Source: Alistipes sp. UBA928
GTDB lineage: Bacteria; Bacteroidota; Bacteroidia; Bacteroidales; Rikenellaceae
Direction: 5' to 3'
Assembly (NCBI GenBank): GCA_002293665.1
Contig: DBDQ01000098.1
Location: forward strand, 1 to 6,234
DNA: 6,234 bases
This document shows, piece after piece, positions 1-6,042 of the stretch. The position numbers and the translations under genes are program-made. Each line of letters opens with the position of its first letter. The stretch's first letter is position 1. The notes under the pieces are model-generated. The model did no database searches and was not told the origin of the DNA. It saw only the letters and a program-made list of their open reading frames with translations.

Positions 1-657
1 GCAGCCCGAACCGTGGGTATTGCAGGTGGCCACGTGGTCGGAATGGAACTCCGTCACACGGCCGCCCCGTTCGAACAGCAGCGAAGTGAGGCGCGGCCCG
101 CTCAGGTGGCCGCCCTTGAGCAGCAGCGCGCGGCAGCCGAGGGTGAGTATCTTTTCGCCCGCAGCCAGCATGTCGTCGAGCGTGGCGACGGGCATTCCGG
201 CCAGCACCGCCGCCTCGTCCATGTTGGGAGTGATGATGGCGGCCATAGGAAAGAGCCTCTCCACGATCGCCCCTATCGTCGCCTGTTCGATCAGCCGGTG
301 GCCGCTCGTCGACACCATCACGGGGTCGAACACTATGCGCCCGCGCCATGGAGCGTCGGCAGGATATTCGCCGAGGGTGTCGGCTATCGTGGCGGCAAGC
401 TCCGGCGAGTGTACCATGCCGATCTTGATTGCGTCGGGCAGTATATCTTCGAGGATCGCCCTCATCTGGTCGGCCACGACGGCCGTCGGGATCGGGTGGA
501 TCGACCGCACACCGCAAGTGTTCTGCACCGGCAGTGCCGTCAGCGCCGAGGTGGCGTAGCATCCCAGCGCCGAGATCGTCTTGATGTCGGCTTGGATGCC
601 CGCCCCGCCGCTCGGGTCGAAACCGGCGACGGTCATTACTGAGAAGTATCTTTTCAT
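1..657 (-). CDS. thiD: Hydroxymethylpyrimidine/phosphomethylpyrimidine kinase ThiD (3' end missing)
   Basis: ThiD phosphorylates 4-amino-5-hydroxymethyl-2-methylpyrimidine and then its monophosphate to give HMP-PP, the pyrimidine donor for thiamine phosphate; it is a cytosolic ribokinase-fold enzyme. My translation from ATG at 657-655 gives 219 residues in the window. Seen: the N-terminal AGFDPSGGAGIQAD segment (residues 11-24), ALPVQNT (41-47) with the pyrimidine-contacting Gln45, IKIGM (77-81), FDPVMVSTSG (110-119), ITPN (142-145), LLLKGGH (178-184) and THGSGC (214-219). The last cysteine is the expected catalytic/anion-hole Cys of the family and is the final codon before the edge. ThiD proteins are usually about 265-270 residues, so roughly 50 C-terminal residues are outside the window. 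The start overlaps the thiM stop as ATGA, which fixes the start and implies translational coupling. No Shine-Dalgarno is visible. Family assignment is secure; whether the gene is fused to thiE further left cannot be seen. Confidence 0.96.
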   Translation of the reverse strand, partial: MKRYFSVMTVAGFDPSGGAGIQADIKTISALGCYATSALTALPVQNTCGVRSIHPIPTAVVADQMRAILEDILPDAIKIGMVHSPELAATIADTLGEYPADAPWRGRIVFDPVMVSTSGHRLIEQATIGAIVERLFPMAAIITPNMDEAAVLAGMPVATLDDMLAAGEKILTLGCRALLLKGGHLSGPRLTSLLFERGGRVTEFHSDHVATCNTHGSGC

Positions 658-1481
658 GACTCGATATTTAGCCGTGCGGCGAACTCCCCGCCGGTTATGT
701 TGTGGAGTTTATCTAACAGCGCCACTTGCAGAGTTCCGGGGCCGGGGGCGTCCTCAGCCGCAATTTCGCCACAGATGGCGAACAATGCCGTTGCCGCGGC
801 CACAACCTCAAGCGTATCACCACCCACAGCGACGAAAGCCCCTGTCACCGCCGAAGCCGAGCAGCCGAGCCCCGTCACGCGGGTCATAAGCGTACTGCCG
901 TTATGCACCAACACGGTGCGCTCCCCCGATACGATAATATCGGTCTCGCCCGAGACGCACACCACCGAGCCGAACTCCCGCGACAGTCGGCGGGCAGCCT
1001 CTATCGCCTCGGTGCTTTCGGCGGTGCTGTCCACACCCTTTGTGACCGGAGTCGATCCTCGCATGTTTTGCGTAGCCAAATTCGCCGTGGCCGTTGCCAC
1101 TGCCATAATCTCTGAGGCGTTGCCGCGGATCACGGTTGGGCGCAGGGCCAACAGCGCCGCCGACACCTCGTCGCGATATGGCGTGGCGCCGGCACCCACG
1201 GGATCGAAAACCCACGGCTTGCAGAGCCGCACCGCCTCACGCGCGGCGCGCAACATCGTTTCGGCCCAATATTCGTCAAGAGTGCCTATGTTGACGACCA
1301 CCGCGCCGCATATCCCCACCATTGCCTCCACCTCGGAGTGTGCGTGCGACATGACGGGCGACGCGCCGACGGCCAGAACGGCGTTGGCGGTGTTGTTCAT
1401 CACCACGAAGTTGGTGATGTTGTGAACGAGCGGCGATGCTTCCCGCACGCGCCCGACGTGTTTCCAAAGAGTCTTTTCCAT
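654..1481 (-). CDS. thiM: Hydroxyethylthiazole kinase ThiM
   Basis: ThiM phosphorylates 4-methyl-5-(2-hydroxyethyl)thiazole, salvaging the thiazole half of thiamine; its product is joined to HMP-PP by ThiE. The protein is 275 residues, normal for this ribokinase-like family (typically about 260-275). Seen: SPLVHNITNFVVMNNTANAVLAVGASPVM-type N-terminal block (residues 16-44) that forms the thiazole pocket, FDPVGAGAT (92-100), VIRGNASEI (117-125), and VTGLGCSASA (202-211) with catalytic Cys207. All expected key residues appear intact. I take ATG at 1481-1479 as the start rather than the TTG three bases upstream, because homologues begin close to this point and the ATG overlaps the branching-enzyme stop as TGATG. 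AGGA at about 8-11 bases before the ATG is a possible ribosome site, inside the upstream gene. The stop overlaps the thiD start. thiE is not between thiM and thiD and must be elsewhere if present. Confidence 0.97.
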   Translation of the reverse strand: MEKTLWKHVGRVREASPLVHNITNFVVMNNTANAVLAVGASPVMSHAHSEVEAMVGICGAVVVNIGTLDEYWAETMLRAAREAVRLCKPWVFDPVGAGATPYRDEVSAALLALRPTVIRGNASEIMAVATATANLATQNMRGSTPVTKGVDSTAESTEAIEAARRLSREFGSVVCVSGETDIIVSGERTVLVHNGSTLMTRVTGLGCSASAVTGAFVAVGGDTLEVVAAATALFAICGEIAAEDAPGPGTLQVALLDKLHNITGGEFAARLNIES

Positions 1482-3502
1482 CAAATTTTCCTAAAGACAG
1501 CCGCCGTGCGGCAGATGTTGTATATCTGCATGAAATGGCGCCCTTCGGCTTCGTAGGTGAAGTGTTCGGTGGTGGCATCTTCCCGTCCCTGACCTCCGAA
1601 ACGCTCCTCGTCGGTGGAGAGCACAAGGCGGTATTTGCCCGCCTCGGGGACTTCGATCGCGTAGTCGGGCCGCGAGTGCGACGGGTGCCAGTTGAATACG
1701 AAGACAAGGCCGCCGCGCGCGAATACCATTGTTTGCCCCCCCTCGTCCATTTGCAGGCGCCACGGGTAGGGCTCGGAGAGCACGGCGTGCTCTTTCACCG
1801 CCGCGATCATCGCCCCGTCGAAGGCGAGCAGCTGCGAGTAACGCAGGAAAGGCGAGTCGGCCAGCGACCACTGACGCCGCGCGTGGGCGTAACTCCAACC
1901 ATTACCCTCGCGCGGGAAGTCGATCCACTCGGGATGACCGAACTCGTTACCCATAAAATTGAGGTATGCCGTGCCCCCCGCGGCGATCGTCACCAGACGG
2001 ATCATCTTGTGTAGCGCCATGCCGCGCTCCACTACGAGACTCTCGTGCCCCACATCCATCGAGTCGTACATCGCGGCATCCATCAGGCGGAAGGCTATCG
2101 TTTTGTCGCCCACCAGCGCCTGGTCGTGGCTCTCGGCGTAGGCCACGGTACCGACTCCGGGCAGGCGGTCGGTCATGATGTTCCAAATCTCCCAGATGTT
2201 CCACTGCTCGTCGGGCACCTCCTTCAATAGCCTGATCCAGAAGTCGGGGATCGCCATGCCCAACCGGTAGTCGAACCCCACTCCCCCGTCGGCGATCGGT
2301 AGCGCCATACCCGGCATTCCGCTCACATCCTCGGCAATGGTGACGGCCTCGGGGCGGAACTCGTGGACGAGGTGGTTGGCAAGCGTGAGGTACGTAAGCG
2401 CGTCTGTATCGACATCGGGACCGAAGAATTTGTCGCGGCTGTCGAACTCGGTGTAGCCGTGGTGGTGGTAGATCATGCTCGTAACGCCGTCGAAACGGAA
2501 ACCGTCGAAACGGAACTCGTCGAGCCAAAACTTCACGTTCGATAGCAGAAAGTGTGTCACCTCGTTCTTTCCGTAGTCAAACAGCATGCTGTCCCAATAC
2601 TTTTGGTATCCCGCCTCTCCCGGTTTCGAGTATTGATGATCGGTGCCGTCGAGTTCGTTCAGCCCCTCGTTGAGGTTCTTAACGTAGTGGGCATGCACGA
2701 GGTCCATCACCACGGCGATGCCCATCTCGTGGGCGCGTTTAATAAGCGCTTTGAGCTCCTCGGGGGTGCCACAGCGCGAACTCACGGCAAAGAAGTTGGC
2801 CACATGGTAGCCGAACGAGCCGTAGTAGGGGTGTTCGGCCACAGCCATCAACTGCAATGTATTGTAGCCCTCTTTCTTTATTCTCGGCAGTATGTTTTCG
2901 GCGAATTCCGTATACGTCCCTACCCCCTGTTTCTCCTGCGCCATGCCGACGTGGGCTTCGTAGATCAGCAGCGGAGTACTCTTCGAAATCTCAAATCCGC
3001 CGTCGGCGTTCCGGCCCCAGTCAAAAGCGGTCGGATTCCAGAACTGGGCGGTGTAATCTTTGGTGTCGTCGTTCTGCACCACGCGGCGTGCGTAGGCGGG
3101 AATTCGGTCGTGCCAACCGTTCGCGCCATGCACATGCATCTTGTAGAGAGATCCGTGCACCAACCGCCCCGCGTAGATCGCGTCGGGCAGGAATACGCTC
3201 CACACACCGTCGCGCCCCCGTTCGAGTCTCAGCTCGGTGCGCTGCCAGCCGTTGAAGTCGCCGAACAGAAACACATCATACGCTCCCGGCAGCCACTCGC
3301 GAAACCACCACCCTGCCAGCGTATCGTCTCTCTGAAAACCGAACCAGCGGTAGCCGTTCGCAAAGTCGGACAACGTGCTCCCGCCTGCCAACGCGCGCAG
3401 CCGCTCTCCGTATCTCCGGTACCTCGCATCTATCTCCTCCGCGACCGGCCACAGCCACTCGTCGCGGGCAACCATGGGCAGTCTGTTATATTTTTGAACC
3501 AT
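1481..3502 (-). CDS. glgB: 1,4-alpha-glucan branching enzyme, GH13_8 (eukaryotic-like) type
   Basis: Branching enzymes cut an alpha-1,4 glucan chain and re-attach the piece by an alpha-1,6 bond, creating glycogen branches in the cytosol. The 673-residue protein shows a CBM48-like N-terminal domain with VFLFGDFNGWQ (residues 77-87), then a GH13 TIM barrel with all four conserved regions: DLVHAH (267-272), GFRFDGVTSMIYHHHG (334-349) with nucleophile Asp338, TIAEDVSGMP (388-397) with acid/base Glu391, and ESHD (457-460) with Asp460. A C-terminal all-beta amylase domain follows (about 580-668). The TSMIYHHHG and AEDVSGMP strings resemble human GBE1 and plant enzymes (GH13_8) more than E. coli GlgB (GH13_9), and length (about 670-700) fits. 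No signal peptide. It heads a minus-strand run with thiM and thiD, its TGA overlapping the thiM ATG. The start at 3502 keeps the LP-V-RDEWL block found near the N-terminus of relatives; ATG at residue 10 (3475) is the alternative. An EFRFDGFRFDG repeat precedes the nucleophile. Confidence 0.95.
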   Translation of the reverse strand: MVQKYNRLPMVARDEWLWPVAEEIDARYRRYGERLRALAGGSTLSDFANGYRWFGFQRDDTLAGWWFREWLPGAYDVFLFGDFNGWQRTELRLERGRDGVWSVFLPDAIYAGRLVHGSLYKMHVHGANGWHDRIPAYARRVVQNDDTKDYTAQFWNPTAFDWGRNADGGFEISKSTPLLIYEAHVGMAQEKQGVGTYTEFAENILPRIKKEGYNTLQLMAVAEHPYYGSFGYHVANFFAVSSRCGTPEELKALIKRAHEMGIAVVMDLVHAHYVKNLNEGLNELDGTDHQYSKPGEAGYQKYWDSMLFDYGKNEVTHFLLSNVKFWLDEFRFDGFRFDGVTSMIYHHHGYTEFDSRDKFFGPDVDTDALTYLTLANHLVHEFRPEAVTIAEDVSGMPGMALPIADGGVGFDYRLGMAIPDFWIRLLKEVPDEQWNIWEIWNIMTDRLPGVGTVAYAESHDQALVGDKTIAFRLMDAAMYDSMDVGHESLVVERGMALHKMIRLVTIAAGGTAYLNFMGNEFGHPEWIDFPREGNGWSYAHARRQWSLADSPFLRYSQLLAFDGAMIAAVKEHAVLSEPYPWRLQMDEGGQTMVFARGGLVFVFNWHPSHSRPDYAIEVPEAGKYRLVLSTDEERFGGQGREDATTEHFTYEAEGRHFMQIYNICRTAAVFRKI

Positions 3503-3506
3503 AGCC

Positions 3507-3514
3507 CAAAGTTA
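3507..3514 (-). promoter_or_regulatory. Bacteroidota -7 promoter box TAACTTTG for the glgB-thiM-thiD run
   Basis: On the minus strand the bases read TAACTTTG, an exact match to the Bacteroidota sigma-ABfr -7 consensus TAnnTTTG. I see no convincing TTG/TTTG -33 element 19-22 bases upstream. The box ends only 4 bases before the ATG at 3502, so transcription from it would begin at or next to that start codon. The match and its position are seen; promoter activity is inferred. Confidence 0.6.
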
Positions 3515-3527
3515 CGAAAAAATTCGC

Positions 3528-3535
3528 TACATTTG
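3528..3535 (+). promoter_or_regulatory. Bacteroidota -7 promoter box TACATTTG for the POT transporter gene
   Basis: The plus strand reads TACATTTG, an exact match to TAnnTTTG. A start of transcription a few bases downstream (about 3539-3542) would leave a leader of roughly 43-46 nt before the ATG at 3585, with an A-rich, Shine-Dalgarno-free stretch right before the start codon, as is common in this phylum. A clear -33 TTG is not visible at the usual spacing; the position it would occupy overlaps the start of the divergent glgB gene. Confidence 0.62.
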
Positions 3536-3584
3536 CCCGGGCATGCCCCGAAAAATCACTATTAAAACTAACACTACGTACTTT

Positions 3585-5117
3585 ATGTTTAAGAATCATC
3601 CCAAAGGTCTGCTTCCGGCCGCGCTGTCGAACATGGGCGAACGGTTCGGTTTCTACGTCATGATGGCGATCCTGCTGCTGTTTCTCGATTTCAAGTTCGG
3701 GTTCCAGGGTTCGCAGGGCTCGATCATCTATTCAGTATTCTACGCCCTGATCTACGTGCTCGCGCTCGTGGGAGGGCTCATAGCCGACAAAACAAAAAAG
3801 TATAAGTCGACCATCGCCGCGGGACTCGTGCTGATGGCCGTAGGTTATGTTCTACTCGCAATCCCCACCCCCACTCCCATTCCCGAAGCGAGCCGGGTGC
3901 TGATCCTCGCGCTGACGTGTTTCGGCCTCTTTGCCATCGCCTTCGGTAACGGCCTGTTCAAGGGCAACCTCCAAGCCGTGGTAGGTCAGCTCTACGACGA
4001 TCCGAAGTATGCCGACAAACGCGAGACGGGGTTCCAGATATTCTACATGTTCATCAACATCGGGGCGATGTTCGCGCCGCTCATGGCCGTGGGCCTTCGC
4101 AACTGGTGGGTACAGAGCCACGGTTTCGCCTTCAACAGCGACCTTCCTGGCCTCAGCAACCAGCTCCTCTCGGGCACCATCACCCCCGAAGCCACGACCC
4201 GTTTCGGTGAACTCGCCGGGGAGGTGGGCTACGCGGGAAGCGACCTCACGTCGTTCGCCTCGGAGTACCTGAGCGTCTTCGTCACGGGCTACCACTACTC
4301 ATTCGCACTCGCCATCGCCGCAATGCTCATCTCGCTCCTCATCTTCTTCGCCTACAAGAACCGTCTGCCCGATCCCGCGGCTAAAAAAGTGGCTAAAGAT
4401 GGAGCGGCAGCCTCGACCGTCGAGATGGACGCCGCCGAGATCCGCCAGAGACTGTACGCCCTGTTCGCGGTCTTCGCCGTGGTGATATTCTTCTGGTTCT
4501 CGTTCCACCAAAACGGACAGACGCTCACGCTCTTTGCCAACGAATACACGAAACTTATAAAGATACCGCTCGGATTCACCACCCTCGAAGGGGCCGAAGT
4601 GTTCCAGGCGTTCAACCCCATATTCGTGGTGCTGCTCACGCCCGTGATCATCGGCCTGTTCGGCTGGATGAAGGCCAAGGGGTGGGAAATATCGACACCC
4701 AAGAAGATCGCCATCGGGATGGGTATCACCGCCGCCGCCTTCGGATTAATGTCGCTCGGATCGTTAGGAGTGCCCACCTACGACGCCGCACAGGCCGCCG
4801 GGGGTCTTGCCGACGCCGCCCGCGTTACACCGCTGCTGCTCATTGGCACCTACCTGATCCTCACCACGGCAGAGCTGTTCATATCGCCGCTCGGCATAGC
4901 ATTCGTGTCGAAAGTCGCCCCGCCCCAATATCAGGGCATATTGCAGGGTGCGTGGCTCGCCGCCACTGCCGTCGGCAACCAGCTGTTGTTCCTCGGAGTG
5001 GTGTTCTACAAGAGCATACCCATCTGGGCCACGTGGTTGATCTTCGTCGCGGTGTGCCTCCTGTCGATGACGCTGATGCTCGTCATGCTCAAATGGCTCG
5101 AAAGAGTAACGAAATAG
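3585..5117 (+). CDS. POT/PTR2-family proton-coupled oligopeptide transporter (atypical motifs)
   Basis: A 510-residue inner-membrane protein of the major facilitator superfamily, predicted to import di-/tripeptides with protons. I count twelve membrane helices (approx. 13-37, 46-66, 76-95, 103-124, 148-171, 238-257, 288-308, 342-361, 373-394, 414-438, 451-474, 479-502). Family marks seen: ERFGFY in helix 1 (Glu19, Arg20, Phe21), FGNGLFKGNL (120-129) with Lys126, FQIFYMFINIGAM in helix 5 (150-162), and TTAELFISPLG in helix 10 (427-437) with Glu430. Odd points: the first Glu of ExxERF is Asn16; the helix-7 EQ-type motif reads HQNG (308-311); a loop of about 65 residues sits between helices 5 and 6; and only about 30 hydrophilic residues join helices 6 and 7, so the two extra helices (HA/HB) of many bacterial POTs are missing. 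I start at the second in-frame ATG because MFKNHPKGLLPAALSNMGERF is the usual beginning; the ATG at 3543 lies at the predicted transcription start. Substrate is not provable from sequence. Confidence 0.93.
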   Translation: MFKNHPKGLLPAALSNMGERFGFYVMMAILLLFLDFKFGFQGSQGSIIYSVFYALIYVLALVGGLIADKTKKYKSTIAAGLVLMAVGYVLLAIPTPTPIPEASRVLILALTCFGLFAIAFGNGLFKGNLQAVVGQLYDDPKYADKRETGFQIFYMFINIGAMFAPLMAVGLRNWWVQSHGFAFNSDLPGLSNQLLSGTITPEATTRFGELAGEVGYAGSDLTSFASEYLSVFVTGYHYSFALAIAAMLISLLIFFAYKNRLPDPAAKKVAKDGAAASTVEMDAAEIRQRLYALFAVFAVVIFFWFSFHQNGQTLTLFANEYTKLIKIPLGFTTLEGAEVFQAFNPIFVVLLTPVIIGLFGWMKAKGWEISTPKKIAIGMGITAAAFGLMSLGSLGVPTYDAAQAAGGLADAARVTPLLLIGTYLILTTAELFISPLGIAFVSKVAPPQYQGILQGAWLAATAVGNQLLFLGVVFYKSIPIWATWLIFVAVCLLSMTLMLVMLKWLERVTK

Positions 5118-5124
5118 TGATTTA

Positions 5125-6042
5125 TCACCCGGCGTATTCGCAGTTGCCGGGGGTTTCGAATTCGACCGTAACGTGATCCGCGCCGTGGTTTCGTGCTATG
5201 GCGCGGATCTTTTCTTTGATCTGCCTGAGGTTTTCGATCGTGAGGTCATCGGCCACCACGACGTGAAGTGTCATAACGTGCGTGGAACCATCCTGCGACC
5301 AGAGATGCAGATCATGAATATCGACGACGCCGTCGAGAGCGCATATTTCGGCGGTGAGGCGTTCGGTGTCTATCTCTTCGGGAACTCCCTGCAACAGAAT
5401 GCGAAAGGTGTCGCGAAGATTTTTCCACACGTTCCACACCACCCAAGCCGTGATGGAGAGCGAGATTACGGGGTCGAGCAGGCGCGTGGCGGGGTGGTCG
5501 ACAAAGATCATCACCGTGCTCGCGACAAGCACCGCCACCCAGCCCAGCACATCCTCCATAATGTGGAGGAACGCCGCACGTTCGTTGTGCGTCGAGCCGC
5601 GCTTTAGCCGCAGTGCCGCCGCGCCGTTCACCGCGATCCCCACCACCGAGAGCCAGAACATACCCCCGGCATGCACGGCCTGAGGTTCACCCAAACGCCG
5701 CACCGCCTCGATGACGATGAAGATCGAACTTACCAGCAGCACTCCCGACAGAAAGACGCTGCCCAACAGCGAAAAACGCTTGTAACCGTAGCTGAAACGC
5801 GCGTCGCGCCCACGCTGCGACCGTTTTTGGAATATCCACGCCACTCCGAGCGAGACGCTGTCGCCGAAGTCGTGCACGGCGTCGGACAATATCGCCACGC
5901 TGTTCGTCGCGATACCCCCCACTAACTCCACAACCGCGAAACCGAGGTTGAGGGCAAACGCCGTGGCGATGTTCTTTGTCGCCCCGGCGCTGTGTGCCTG
6001 GCCATGTGAGTGGCCGTGGGTATGTTTATGATCGTGGCTCAT
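5125..6042 (-). CDS. Cation diffusion facilitator (CDF/ZnT) zinc-type efflux protein
   Basis: CDF proteins are inner-membrane dimers that export Zn2+ or similar divalent metals in exchange for protons. The protein has 305 residues, a normal length. Seen: a His-rich cytosolic N-terminus (seven His between residues 3 and 17), six membrane helices (approx. 26-45, 48-72, 89-112, 125-145, 158-181, 188-206), and a cytosolic C-terminal domain (about 210-299). Helix 2 carries SDAVHDFGD with His57 and Asp61; helix 5 carries HIMED with His160 and Asp164. This HxxxD/HxxxD pair is the metal site expected for zinc-preferring CDFs such as CzcD and ZnT. His243, His246, His255, His260, His286 and His290 lie in the C-terminal domain, where such residues bind regulatory metal. 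The start ATG overlaps the stop of the upstream dehydrogenase as ATGA. The gene converges on the POT gene with a 7-bp gap. No metal-responsive operator is visible; the promoter must be upstream of the dehydrogenase, off the right edge, or within it. Confidence 0.95.
   Translation of the reverse strand: MSHDHKHTHGHSHGQAHSAGATKNIATAFALNLGFAVVELVGGIATNSVAILSDAVHDFGDSVSLGVAWIFQKRSQRGRDARFSYGYKRFSLLGSVFLSGVLLVSSIFIVIEAVRRLGEPQAVHAGGMFWLSVVGIAVNGAAALRLKRGSTHNERAAFLHIMEDVLGWVAVLVASTVMIFVDHPATRLLDPVISLSITAWVVWNVWKNLRDTFRILLQGVPEEIDTERLTAEICALDGVVDIHDLHLWSQDGSTHVMTLHVVVADDLTIENLRQIKEKIRAIARNHGADHVTVEFETPGNCEYAG
5175..5217 (+). terminator. Putative intrinsic terminator of the POT transcript, inside the CDF gene
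   Basis: GATCCGCGCC at 5175-5184 and GGCGCGGATC at 5200-5209 form a perfect 10-bp inverted repeat with a 15-nt loop, directly followed on the plus strand by TTTTCTTT (5210-5217). That is the layout of a rho-independent terminator for transcripts coming from the POT gene, whose stop is 58 bases upstream. The same bases encode residues of the CDF C-terminal domain on the minus strand (KEKIRAIARNHGADH). There is no T-run on the other side, so it would work for one direction only. The repeat is seen; termination is inferred. Confidence 0.5.

Larger units (their letters stand above)
3503..3584. promoter_or_regulatory. Divergent intergenic region between glgB and the POT gene
   Basis: These 82 bases are the only substantial non-coding stretch in the window. 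They hold the two divergent TAnnTTTG boxes with 13 bp between them, an A/T-rich core with CGAA...TTCG arms (3515-3526), and a GC-rich nested palindrome, GCCCGGGC (3535-3542) overlapping GGGCATGCCC (3539-3548), placed at the predicted POT transcription start. The rest (3551-3584) is an A-rich leader without a Shine-Dalgarno. There is no room for a TPP riboswitch. The palindrome could be an operator or a leader hairpin; neither is proven. Confidence 0.6.

Noticed and set aside
639..644. CTGAGA, a core string of the TPP riboswitch, near thiamine genes
   Set aside because: It is on the strand opposite to the thi genes, lies inside thiD, and the other conserved TPP-box segments are not present around it.
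1482..1484. TTG as start codon of thiM
   Set aside because: The adjacent ATG at 1481-1479 is a better start and makes the TGATG overlap with the upstream gene.
3543..3545. Upstream in-frame ATG for the POT transporter, adding 14 residues
   Set aside because: It sits at the predicted transcription start and inside the palindrome, while the ATG at 3585 gives the family's usual N-terminus and an A-rich leader.
2552..3565. A 337-codon open frame on the plus strand opposite the branching-enzyme gene
   Set aside because: It is an antisense mirror of a well-supported gene in GC-rich DNA, shows no recognisable domain, and runs through the divergent promoter region. The same reasoning removes the 242-codon plus-strand frame at 697-1425 opposite thiM.
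5117..5128. Small inverted repeat GTGATTTATCAC in the POT-CDF gap as a bidirectional terminator
   Set aside because: The stem is only 4-5 A/T-rich base pairs with a 2-4 nt loop and no T-run follows on either strand.
5988..6042. Repeated CAT/GTG-like triplets near the CDF start as a possible DNA repeat
   Set aside because: They are simply the His and Gly codons of the metal-binding N-terminus of the CDF protein.
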